A DNA stretch of 50,402 bases from Nocardioides guangzhouensis (lineage in GTDB: Bacteria > Actinomycetota > Actinomycetes > Propionibacteriales > Nocardioidaceae). The notes beneath the pieces are model-generated. The model did not search any database, was not told where the DNA came from, and saw only the letters and a list, made by a program, of their open reading frames with translations. The stretch is taken from positions 1 through 50,402 of the forward strand of contig NZ_SDKM01000033.1 of NCBI RefSeq assembly GCF_004519545.1, in the 5' to 3' direction. Within the stretch, counting starts at the first letter, position 1. Every line of letters starts with the position of its first letter. The translations under genes were made by a program, and so were the position numbers. This document shows, in pieces, positions 6,233 to 13,937 of the stretch.

Positions 6233-7687
6233 GTGACCACCACCCTGCCGGCCCAGTCGGCCGCCCCCGACCGCCGGACAGCACCGCCCGACGTACGTCC
6301 CGACGTCCCCGCCCGGCGCCGCGTCCCGCTCTGGCTGGCCATCGCGGCCACCTCGCTGCCGATGTTCATGGCGACCCTCGACAACCTCGTGCTCACCAGC
6401 GCGCTGCCGGTCATCCAGGCCGACCTCGGCTCGTCGGTGAACCAGCTGTCGTGGTTCCTCAACGCGTACACGCTGGCGTTCGCGACGTTCATGCTCCCCG
6501 CGGCCACGCTCGGCGACCGGATCGGACGCCGCCGGGTGATGATCGGCGGCGTGGTGCTGTTCACCGCGGCCTCGATCGGGTCCGCGCTCAGCACCTCCTC
6601 CGAGGCGCTGATCGTGGCCCGCGCCGTCCAGGGCCTCGGCGCCGCCGCGATCATGCCGCTCTCGCTGACCCTGCTCGCGGCCGCCGTCCCGCCCGCGATG
6701 CGCTCCGCCGCGATCGGCATCTGGGGCGGCATCTCCGGCCTCGGCGTCGCGCTCGGCCCGGTCGTCGGCGGCGCCGTCGTCGAGGGCGTGAGCTGGCAGG
6801 CCATCTTCTGGCTCAACGTCCCGGTCGCGCTGCTCGCGCTGCCGTTGCTGCTGGTCGCCGTCGAGGAGTCCCGCGGCACCTGGCAGCGGCTCGACCTGCA
6901 CGGCACCCTGCTGCTCGGCGGCGCCGTGTTCCTCGGGATCTGGGGCATCGTGCACGGCAACGACGACGGCTGGACCGACCCGGTGGTGCTCGGCTCGCTG
7001 CTCACGGCGGCGGTCCTCGTGCCGGCGTACGTCCTGCACGCGCGCGGCCGCGCCCACGCCGTGCTGCCGCTCCGGCTGTTCCGCAGCCGTGGCTTCTCCA
7101 GCGCCAACGCGATCGGCCTGTTCTTCACGCTCGGCATGTTCGGGGCGGTGTTCCTGCTCAGCCAGTACCTCCAGATCGTGCAGGGCTACAGCCCGCTCGA
7201 GGCCGGCGTCCGCACGCTGCCGTGGACCGCGGCGCCGATGGTGGTCGCCCCGATCGCCGGCGCCCTGGTGCCGCGGGTCGGCTTCCGGCCGCTGCTGCTG
7301 ACCGGCCTGCTGCTGCAGATGGGCTCGCTGATCTGGCTGGCCTGGCTGGCCCAGGACATCGCGCCGTACGCCGACTTCGTGCCGGCGCTCGCGATGGCCG
7401 GTGTCGGCATGGGCCTGACCTTCGCGCCGAGCGCCACCGCCGTGCTCGACGGGCTGCCCGAGACCGAGTTCGCGATCGCATCGTCGGCCAACTCGACGAT
7501 CCGCGAGTTCGGTGTCGCGCTCGGCATCGCGCTGCTGGTCGCGGTGTTCGAGGGCAACGGCGGCGAGCTCACGCCCTGGGGCTACGACGGTGCGATCGCG
7601 CCGGCCCTGCTGACCGGTGCCGCCGCCGTCGGGGTCGCGGTGATCGCCGCCCTGTTCGCCCCAGGCCGCCCGCGCCGTACCGCTTGA
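6233..7687 (+). CDS. MFS drug/proton antiporter, 14-helix DHA2 type
   Basis: The 484-aa membrane protein has 14 predicted hydrophobic segments. Motif A-like LGDRIGRRRVMIGG follows helix 2, an ARAVQGLGAA stretch marks helix 4, and the antiporter motif C-like region LGVALGPVVGG marks helix 5. These are typical for EmrB/QacA-type exporters. The GTG at 6233 is preferred because AGGAG lies 6-7 nt upstream; an ATG at 6206 in the same frame has no ribosome-binding site. Partner of the divergent TetR gene, so probably an inducible efflux pump; substrate unknown. Confidence 0.9.
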   Translation: MTTTLPAQSAAPDRRTAPPDVRPDVPARRRVPLWLAIAATSLPMFMATLDNLVLTSALPVIQADLGSSVNQLSWFLNAYTLAFATFMLPAATLGDRIGRRRVMIGGVVLFTAASIGSALSTSSEALIVARAVQGLGAAAIMPLSLTLLAAAVPPAMRSAAIGIWGGISGLGVALGPVVGGAVVEGVSWQAIFWLNVPVALLALPLLLVAVEESRGTWQRLDLHGTLLLGGAVFLGIWGIVHGNDDGWTDPVVLGSLLTAAVLVPAYVLHARGRAHAVLPLRLFRSRGFSSANAIGLFFTLGMFGAVFLLSQYLQIVQGYSPLEAGVRTLPWTAAPMVVAPIAGALVPRVGFRPLLLTGLLLQMGSLIWLAWLAQDIAPYADFVPALAMAGVGMGLTFAPSATAVLDGLPETEFAIASSANSTIREFGVALGIALLVAVFEGNGGELTPWGYDGAIAPALLTGAAAVGVAVIAALFAPGRPRRTA

Positions 7688-7725
7688 CCCTCCTGTGGTG
7701 GCGGGACTACCCGGGCGTGGTGGCG

Positions 7726-7790
7726 GGATAGTCCCCAACGTTCGAGGGGTCGACGAGGCTCCGGATCCCCTCGAAGGTTTGGGACTATCC
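7726..7790. terminator. R2-family hairpin between convergent genes
   Basis: The arms 7726-7749 and 7767-7790 pair at 22 of 24 positions with a 17-nt loop. The left arm is identical (24/24) to the complement of 3422-3445. Like that copy it lies between two convergent genes (MFS exporter and P1 peptidase). The 137-bp gap holds nothing else recognisable. Confidence 0.65.
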
Positions 7791-7824
7791 GAAATCTGGG
7801 GGCGGGGGGAGGCAGCGAGGAGAG

Positions 7825-8877
7825 TCAGGGGGTGGGGAAGGCGGAGGGGAAGGCGTCGCGGTAGGAGCGGAGGGTGAGGGGCACACCGCCGGGGCCGGAG
7901 GCGGGTGTGGTCGTGGCGGCGAGGACGGCCCGGGCGACGGCCCGGGTGACGCAGCCGGCTGCGGCGTCGAGCAGGGCGTGGAAGACGATCGGGTCCGGGG
8001 CCTCACGATCGCCCGTCGCGAGCGTGAACAGGGTGTCGCCGTCGAACATCGTGTGCACCGGGCTGACCGCCCGGGCCAGGCCGTCGTGACCGATCCCGGC
8101 GACCTTCGCGCACTGGGCCTTGGTCAGGGTCGCGTCGGTGGCGATCACGCCGATGGTGGTGGCCAGGGCCGGCTTCATCGGGGTCGGGTACCCAGCCGCG
8201 CGCTCCCGGGCGGCGGCCAGGTCCGAGGCCGAGGGGGCGACCAGCCGCGGCAGGTCGCCGGGCAGGCAGTGCCGGGCCGCCCACAGCTCGCCGCTGGCCG
8301 GGTCGACCGCCGACCCGAACGCGTTGGCCACCACGACCGCGCCGACCGTGGTGCCGTCCTCGAGCCGGGTCGAGGTGGTGCCGACCCCGCCCTTGAGGCC
8401 GCCGATCGAGGCACCGGTGCCGGCGCCGACGTTGCCCTCGGCCACCGCCCCCGACGCGTCGTCGTACGCCGCTGCGCCGAGCTCCGCGTCCGGGTACCGG
8501 CCGAACACGCCGCCGCGCCCGAGGTCGAAGACCACCGCGGCCGGGACGATCGGCACCACCTCGCCGGGCGGCCCCGTCGGGAAGCCGATCCCGGCGGCGA
8601 ACAGCCGCTGCACCACCCCGTCGACCGAGGCCAGCCCCATCGCGGACCCACCGGTCAGCACGATCGCGTGCACCCGCTCCACCGCGTTGCGCGGGTCGAG
8701 CAGGTCGGTCTCGCGGGTGCCCGGACCGCCGCCGCGGACGTCGACGCCGCCGACCGCGCCCTCGGGCGGCGCGAGCACCACCGTCGTGCCGGTCAGCCAG
8801 CCGTCACCGGTCCGCTGCGCGTGCCCGACCCGGATCCCCGGGACGTCGGTCACGGCGTTGCCCAGCCGTTCGGTCAT
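7825..8877 (-). CDS. P1-family (DmpA/NylC-like) N-terminal-nucleophile peptidase
   Basis: The 350-aa protein belongs to the self-cleaving S58/P1 family, which includes D-aminopeptidase DmpA and the nylon oligomer hydrolase. Recognisable are the N-terminal VPGIRVGHAQR, VDVRGGGPGTRETDLL, TGGSAMGLASVDGV, GNVGAGTGASIGGLKGG, and the cleavage region KPALATTIGVIATDA, where Thr240 or Thr241 is the probable nucleophile freed by autoproteolysis. The usual Asn before the Thr is Ala here, which is worth noting. The ATG at 8877 overlaps the stop of the upstream phosphatase gene (ATGA), so the two are translationally coupled. The peptide substrate is not known. Confidence 0.88.
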   Translation of the reverse strand: MTERLGNAVTDVPGIRVGHAQRTGDGWLTGTTVVLAPPEGAVGGVDVRGGGPGTRETDLLDPRNAVERVHAIVLTGGSAMGLASVDGVVQRLFAAGIGFPTGPPGEVVPIVPAAVVFDLGRGGVFGRYPDAELGAAAYDDASGAVAEGNVGAGTGASIGGLKGGVGTTSTRLEDGTTVGAVVVANAFGSAVDPASGELWAARHCLPGDLPRLVAPSASDLAAARERAAGYPTPMKPALATTIGVIATDATLTKAQCAKVAGIGHDGLARAVSPVHTMFDGDTLFTLATGDREAPDPIVFHALLDAAAGCVTRAVARAVLAATTTPASGPGGVPLTLRSYRDAFPSAFPTP

Positions 8878-10583
8878 CGCGGGTCGACGTCCACCGAGGC
8901 GACCTCGACCAGCCGCGGCCGCTCGTGCCGGCCCTCCTCGACCACGCCGGTGGCCCACCACATGTGCAGCCCGCGGTCGCGGACCTCGAGCGTGGCCAGG
9001 TTGTTGTCGAACCACGGTCCCTTGACCATGTTCCAGCGGACCGGCAGCTCGGGGACCTTGGCGGACCGGGCGACCACGTGGCCGATCGGCCCGGCGATGC
9101 CGTAGGCCATCACCGCCACCAGGAACCGCAGCCGGCGCGGCATCGGGTTGCGGATCGGCGAGCAGACCGCCTGGACGATCCGGCTGACCGGGACGCCGTC
9201 ACGGTCCGGGTGCTTGGGGTAGGCCTCGGAGACGTAGCTGTGGTGCACGTCGCCGGACAGGAACGTCACCGTGCCCGGCGCCGCTCCGCGCTTGCCGCAG
9301 GCCACCTCCAGGGACATCGCGAGCACCTTCTGGAAACCGTCCTGGAACGCCGCCCAGTGCTCCAGGTCGCCGCCCTGCCGCAGCTTCTCGCCGAGCCTCG
9401 CTCCGCGCCGCCCCCAGCCGCCGTCGGCCAGCGCCTCGCTCCACGCCTCGACGTAGTGCAGGCCGGGGGAGAGCAGGAACGGCAGCGACGTGCCGACCAG
9501 CAGGTGGTCGACGTCGCCGCGCATCTGCCGGTCGAGCCACTCCAGCTCCGTGTCGTCGAGCATCGTGCGGCGCTCCGGGTCGAGCACCCGGGCCGCCCGC
9601 GAGTCCACCACCACCAGCCGGGCCTGGTCGCCGAACTCCCGCGCGTAGCTCCACCGGTAGGACTCCGGGTGCTGGTCCGCGCGCTCGGCGAACGTGTCGA
9701 GGGTGTGGGTCAGGTCCAGCTCGCCGTCACCGCCGTGGGCGTCGATCGCCTTCCAGATCTCGTCGGAGGCGCGCTCGTCGGGGGTGAGGTTGCCGAGGTG
9801 CTGGTAGACCCAGTACGACGCCAGCCCGGCCGTGATCCTCCCGTGCCACCACGACGTCGCCTCCATCTCCTTCTTCCAGGCCAGGGAGGTGTTCCAGTCG
9901 TCGCGGACGTCGTGGTCGTCGAAGATCATCACGCTCGGAAGCGTCGAGAGCAGCCACCGGTTCGCCGGGTCCGTCCACGCCAGCCGGTAGAGCTCGGCGT
10001 ACTCCTGGTAGTCCTTGAGCTCGGTCCACGGCGGCTCATCGATGCTGCGCCGCGACTCGATGAAGTCCTGCATCTCCTGCGTGGTCTCGTCGGCGTACAC
10101 CTGGTCGCCGAGGAACAGGACCAGGTCCGGCCACCGCGCCTCGTCGCCCGGGTCCGGGTCCTCGGGCGCGGCCGGGTCGGTGACCCCGGCCATCCGCAGC
10201 GCGTAGGCGCGCAGCGCGTCGACGCCGTGCAGCTTGTTGCCGGCCTCGTCGTGGGTGACCGACGTGCGGCACGACCCGAAGGCCAGCCGCAGCGGCTTGG
10301 CCTGGTCGAGGGTCGGAATCACCGACGGCGGGTACGGCGAGTCCGCCGGCGGCCAGACCTGCTCGCCGTCGACCTCGACCGTGTAGGGGTACTTCCGTCC
10401 CTTCTCGAGGCCGTCGACGCAGACCAGCGCGTAGTGGTGGCCGTGCACGCCGAACGTCCGCGCCTCGGCCGCGTGCCCGTCGGCCACCACCCGGACCGTT
10501 CCGGCCGCCGAGGTCTCGACCCAGAGGCACGCGGAGTGCTCGTCGACGTGGCGGAGCAGGGGACCCAGGACAAGTTCGGTCAT
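8874..10583 (-). CDS. PhoD-like metallophosphatase
   Basis: The 569-aa protein has a fibronectin-like N-terminal domain and a calcineurin-type metallophosphatase core. Metal-site motifs are seen as LRLAFGSCR, LVLFLGDQVYADE, MIFDDHDVRDDWN and TFLSGDVHHSY. No signal peptide or Tat motif is present, unlike secreted PhoD alkaline phosphatases, so this is the cytoplasmic actinobacterial PhoD-like type. The ATG at 10583 follows a CATATT box by about 8-10 nt, suggesting a leaderless start; an in-frame TTG lies 9 nt further upstream. It is first in a two-gene operon with the P1 peptidase. Confidence 0.9.
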   Translation of the reverse strand: MTELVLGPLLRHVDEHSACLWVETSAAGTVRVVADGHAAEARTFGVHGHHYALVCVDGLEKGRKYPYTVEVDGEQVWPPADSPYPPSVIPTLDQAKPLRLAFGSCRTSVTHDEAGNKLHGVDALRAYALRMAGVTDPAAPEDPDPGDEARWPDLVLFLGDQVYADETTQEMQDFIESRRSIDEPPWTELKDYQEYAELYRLAWTDPANRWLLSTLPSVMIFDDHDVRDDWNTSLAWKKEMEATSWWHGRITAGLASYWVYQHLGNLTPDERASDEIWKAIDAHGGDGELDLTHTLDTFAERADQHPESYRWSYAREFGDQARLVVVDSRAARVLDPERRTMLDDTELEWLDRQMRGDVDHLLVGTSLPFLLSPGLHYVEAWSEALADGGWGRRGARLGEKLRQGGDLEHWAAFQDGFQKVLAMSLEVACGKRGAAPGTVTFLSGDVHHSYVSEAYPKHPDRDGVPVSRIVQAVCSPIRNPMPRRLRFLVAVMAYGIAGPIGHVVARSAKVPELPVRWNMVKGPWFDNNLATLEVRDRGLHMWWATGVVEEGRHERPRLVEVASVDVDPR

Positions 10584-10637
10584 AGGGGTCAATATGCCCC
10601 AGCGGCGGTCACCGCATGCGGCGGGTGCGGACCGGGG

Positions 10638-10946
10638 TCAGCGGGGCAGGCCGCTGGACCGCCAGCCGCCCGGGCCGTGGGGGTGCGTCGCCCGGAGCAA
10701 GCGGTGCCGGGCCTGCCACCCCGGGGTACGGCGCGGGGCCGGGGTCGCGGGTGCGCCCAGCGAGGCCAACACGGCAACCAGCGCTGCCACCTCCTCGGGA
10801 GTGGCGTCCGGGTTGACGACGGTCAGGAGTGGTTTCGAGACGCTCGCTGGCGCCCGCTCCTCAACCACCGGAGCATCGGTGGTTGAGGAAGGCGCGCTAG
10901 CGCCTGTCTCGAAACCACGGGGCGCTACCTGGGGTCCGTCGTTCAC
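10638..10946 (-). CDS. accE: Acyl-CoA carboxylase epsilon subunit, with inserted palindromic repeat
   Basis: The 102-aa product is the small epsilon subunit that joins AccA-type and AccD-type subunits in actinobacterial acyl-CoA carboxylases. The family core is clear: LTVVNPDATPEEVAALVAVLASL, then the Arg-rich WQARHRLLR and the Trp-containing C-terminus GGWRSSGLPR. The GTG at 10946 overlaps the beta-subunit stop (GTGA). Unusually, residues 10-40 are encoded exactly by a 90-bp palindromic repeat (10829-10918) that also exists outside genes at 24.05 kb. It adds an extra low-complexity stretch (RGFETGASAPSS... VSKPL) before the core. The frame is kept because 90 is a multiple of three. Confidence 0.88.
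   Translation of the reverse strand: MNDGPQVAPRGFETGASAPSSTTDAPVVEERAPASVSKPLLTVVNPDATPEEVAALVAVLASLGAPATPAPRRTPGWQARHRLLRATHPHGPGGWRSSGLPR
10829..10918. repeat. 90-bp palindromic repeat inside accE (R1 family)
   Basis: The arms 10829-10870 and 10877-10918 are 42 bp each with a 6-nt loop. The outer 13 bp (GTGGTTTCGAGAC) and inner 13 bp (TCCTCAACCACCG) pair perfectly, and the middle 16 bp pair imperfectly. The same outer and inner blocks occur at 24054-24176. The element lies fully in frame inside the epsilon-subunit gene. Confidence 0.85.
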
Positions 10947-12589
10947 AGCGGGATGTTCCCGTGCTTCTTGGCCGGCAGCGTCTCGCGCTTGGACCGCAGC
11001 AGCCGCAGCGCACGGACCACCTCGACCCGGGTCTCGTGCGGGGCGATGACCGCGTCGACGTACCCGCGCTCGGCGGCGATGTAGGGGTTGGCCAGGGTGT
11101 CCTCGTACTCCGTGACCAGCTCGGCGCGGCGCTCGTCGACGCTGCCGGCCTCGGTCGCCTCGGCGATCTCCTTGCGGTAGAGGATGTTGACCGCGCCCTG
11201 GGCGCCCATCACCGCGATCTGCGCGGTCGGCCAGGCCAGGTTGATGTCGGCGCCGAGGTGCTTGGAGCCCATCACGTCGTACGCGCCGCCGTAGGCCTTG
11301 CGGGTGATCACGGTGACCAGCGGGACGGTCGCCTCGGCGTAGGCGTAGATCAGCTTCGCGCCGCGGCGGATGATGCCGTTGAACTCCTGGTCGGTGCCGG
11401 GCAGGAAGCCGGGGACGTCGACGAAGGTCAGCACCGGGACGTTGAACGCGTCGCAGGTGCGCACGAACCGCGCGGCCTTCTCGGAGGCGTCGATGTCCAG
11501 GGTGCCGGCGAACTGCATCGGCTGGTTGCCGACCACGCCGACCGGGCGACCCTCGACCCGGCCGAAGCCGACCACGATGTTGGGCGCGAACAGCGGCTGG
11601 ACCTCGAGGAACTCCTCGTCGTCGAGCACCGCCTCGATCACCGTGTGCATGTCGTAGGGCTGGTTCGGCGAGTCCGGGATCAGCGCGTCGAGCGTCTGGT
11701 CGAGGTCGGTGAAGGACTCCACGGCCGGGTCGTCGTACGCCGGGGGCTCGTCGAGGTTGTTCTGCGGGAGGTAGGACAGGAGCGCCTTCACGTACTCGAT
11801 GGCGTCCTCCTCGTCGGACCCCATGTAGTGCGCGTTGCCGGACTTGGTGTTGTGGGTGCGCGCGCCGCCGAGCTCCTCCATCGTGACGTCCTCGCCGGTG
11901 ACGGTCTTGATGACGTCGGGGCCGGTGATGAACATGTTGGAGGTGCCGTCGACCATGACCGTGAAGTCGGTGACCGCGGGGGAGTAGACGTGGCCGCCCG
12001 CGCAGGAGCCCATGATCAGGCTGATCTGCGGGATCACGCCCGAGGCGTGCACGTTGCGGCGGAAGATCTCGCCGTAGAGCCCGAGGCTGACCACGCCCTC
12101 CTGGATGCGGGCGCCGGCGCCCTCGTTGATGCCGATGATCGGGCAGCCGGTCTTGATGGCGAGGTCCATCACCTTGGTGATCTTCTCGCCGTAGACCTCG
12201 CCCAGCGAGCCGCCGAAGACGGTGAAGTCCTGGGAGAAGACGCACACCTGGCGGCCGTCGATGGTGCCGTAGCCGGTGATGACGCCGTCGCCGTACGGGC
12301 GCTTCTTCTGGAGGCCGAACGCCGTGGACCGGTGCCGGGCCAGCTCGTCGAGCTCCACGAACGAGCCCTCGTCGAACAGCATCTCGATCCGCTCACGGGC
12401 GGTCTTGCGGCCCTTGGCGTGCTGCTTCTCGACCGCCTTCGCCGAGCCGGCGTGCACCGCCTCGTCGAGCCGCCGCTCGAGGTCCTGGAGCTTCCCCGCG
12501 GTGGTGTGGATGTCGATGTCGTCCGGGACGTCGGTGCCCTGGCCGGGCGCGGGGTTCGACTGGGCCGGAGTGGACTGTGCCGTGCTCAC
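10943..12589 (-). CDS. Acyl-CoA carboxylase beta (carboxyltransferase) subunit
   Basis: This 548-aa carboxyltransferase subunit moves CO2 from carboxybiotin to acyl-CoA (propionyl- or acetyl-CoA) to feed methylmalonyl- or malonyl-CoA. Both crotonase-like halves are present: GGSLGEVYGEKITKVMD, GINEGAGARIQEGV and IMGSCAGGHVYSPA in the first, and LTFVDVPGFLPGTDQE and KAYGGAYDVMGSKH in the second. The Asp in GGAYDVMG (residue 438) is at or near the position that I recall favours propionyl-CoA (about Asp422 of Streptomyces PccB), so a PccB role is possible. It is divergent from birA, which supplies the biotin ligase, and is coupled to the epsilon gene by GTGA. The biotin-carrying alpha subunit is not in this window. 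Confidence 0.94.
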   Translation of the reverse strand: MSTAQSTPAQSNPAPGQGTDVPDDIDIHTTAGKLQDLERRLDEAVHAGSAKAVEKQHAKGRKTARERIEMLFDEGSFVELDELARHRSTAFGLQKKRPYGDGVITGYGTIDGRQVCVFSQDFTVFGGSLGEVYGEKITKVMDLAIKTGCPIIGINEGAGARIQEGVVSLGLYGEIFRRNVHASGVIPQISLIMGSCAGGHVYSPAVTDFTVMVDGTSNMFITGPDVIKTVTGEDVTMEELGGARTHNTKSGNAHYMGSDEEDAIEYVKALLSYLPQNNLDEPPAYDDPAVESFTDLDQTLDALIPDSPNQPYDMHTVIEAVLDDEEFLEVQPLFAPNIVVGFGRVEGRPVGVVGNQPMQFAGTLDIDASEKAARFVRTCDAFNVPVLTFVDVPGFLPGTDQEFNGIIRRGAKLIYAYAEATVPLVTVITRKAYGGAYDVMGSKHLGADINLAWPTAQIAVMGAQGAVNILYRKEIAEATEAGSVDERRAELVTEYEDTLANPYIAAERGYVDAVIAPHETRVEVVRALRLLRSKRETLPAKKHGNIPL

Positions 12590-12631
12590 GTGTGCTGGCC
12601 TCCTCTGGATGCTTCGGCCAATCTAGTGCCC

Positions 12632-13411
12632 ATGGATGCCACCTCCGACCCGCGCCCACCCCTCGATGCCGACCGGCTCCCGGCCGGGGTGGAGATCCTC
12701 GCCGAGGCGTCCTCGACCAACGCGGTGCTCGCCGACCGGGCCCGGTCGGGCGCGCTCGAGGGCACCGTCGTGGTCGCCGAGCACCAGACCGCCGGCCGCG
12801 GCCGGCTCGACCGCACGTGGGAGACCCCGCCCCGCGCGGCGCTGACGTTCTCGGTGCTGCTGCGGCCCAACCTGCCCGCGTCCGCGTGGCCGTGGATCCC
12901 GCTGCTGACCGGGTACGCCGTGCAGGCGGCGCTGGCCGACCGGCTGCCGGCGATCGCGCTCAAGTGGCCCAACGACGTGCTGGTCGAGGAGCGCAAGCTC
13001 GGCGGCATCCTGGTCGAGCGGATCGAGACCCCGACCGGCCCGGCCGCAGTGGTCGGCATCGGCATCAACGTCTCCCAGTCCCTCGACGAGCTGCCGGTCG
13101 CGCTGGCCACCTCGCTCGCCCTGGAGCTGCCCCAGGCTCCGGACCGGACCGAGGTGCTGGCCCAGCTGCTCGGCTCGATCGACGGCCTGCTTCCGTTGCT
13201 CGAGGACACCATCGCCCTGCGGGCGGCGTACGCCGACGCGTGCTCGACCCTGGGCCGCGAGGTCGAGGTCGAGCTGCCGGGCGGCGTGCAGGTCCGCGGC
13301 ACCGCGATGGACGTCGACGGCGAGGGACGGCTCGTGGTCGCCGGGCCGGCCGGCGAGACCGTGGTCGGTGCCGGTGACGTTGTTCACGTGCGTCCCGACT
13401 CTTTGACATGA
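12632..13411 (+). CDS. birA: Biotin-[acetyl-CoA-carboxylase] ligase, monofunctional
   Basis: Activates biotin as biotinyl-AMP and attaches it to the carboxylase alpha subunit. The 259-aa protein carries the LplA/BirA catalytic domain: EASSTNAVL, TAGRGRLDRTWE (the GRGR adenylate loop), LKWPNDVLVEERKLGGILVE and VVGIGINVSQ, then the C-terminal beta domain. There is no N-terminal HTH, so it is not a repressor. The ATG at 12632 lies 4 nt after a TCTAGT box (12622-12627), consistent with a leaderless transcript. Divergent from the acyl-CoA carboxylase beta gene, whose partner it modifies. Confidence 0.94.
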   Translation: MDATSDPRPPLDADRLPAGVEILAEASSTNAVLADRARSGALEGTVVVAEHQTAGRGRLDRTWETPPRAALTFSVLLRPNLPASAWPWIPLLTGYAVQAALADRLPAIALKWPNDVLVEERKLGGILVERIETPTGPAAVVGIGINVSQSLDELPVALATSLALELPQAPDRTEVLAQLLGSIDGLLPLLEDTIALRAAYADACSTLGREVEVELPGGVQVRGTAMDVDGEGRLVVAGPAGETVVGAGDVVHVRPDSLT

Positions 13412-13418
13412 TCTAGCC

Positions 13419-13937
13419 GTGGCGATCTCTCCCAGGCTCCTCAACGAAGGCGAGCACGTCGTCGTCTCGACGCGCACGCACCCCAAGGTGCTGATCCTCC
13501 CGCTGCTGGTGCTGCTCCTCGTGGTGGCCGCGGCCGCCTGGGCCCAGGTGGCCATCGACGGGCGGCTCGCGAACGTCCCGACCATCGTGGTGTGGGTGGT
13601 CGCCCTGGTCGTGCTCGTGTGGTTGGTGCTGATGCCGGTGATCCGCTGGGCCACCACGACGTACACGTTCACCAACCGGCGGTTCATGAAGCGCTCGGGC
13701 CTCATCGCCAAGGAAGGCCGCACGATCCCGCTCAACCGGATCAGCGGGGTGGACTTCGAGATCGGCGTGATCGACCGCCTCTTCGGCTGCGGCACGCTCA
13801 TCGTCAGCGACGCCAGCGAGCAGGGCCGGGTCGAGCTGGAGGACGTCCCCCGCGTCGAGGAGGTCCAGCTCCGGGTCTCGGAGGAGCTGCACAACCTCGC
13901 CAACCCCCGGCAGCACCACACGGACGATGGGACCTGA
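13419..13937 (+). CDS. Bacterial PH-domain (bPH2) membrane protein
   Basis: The 172-aa protein has two adjacent membrane helices (about residues 25-43 and 54-73) followed by a bPH2 domain (TTTYTFTNRRFMKRSGLI, then TIPLNRISGVDFEIGVIDRLFG and GTLIVSD). This architecture is shared by YdbS/YdbT-like proteins of unknown function at the cytoplasmic membrane. The GTG start lies 7 nt after the birA stop, so co-expression with birA is likely, and the 3' end overlaps the cyclase gene by 11 bp. This gene order is common in actinomycetes. Confidence 0.87.
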   Translation: MAISPRLLNEGEHVVVSTRTHPKVLILPLLVLLLVVAAAAWAQVAIDGRLANVPTIVVWVVALVVLVWLVLMPVIRWATTTYTFTNRRFMKRSGLIAKEGRTIPLNRISGVDFEIGVIDRLFGCGTLIVSDASEQGRVELEDVPRVEEVQLRVSEELHNLANPRQHHTDDGT

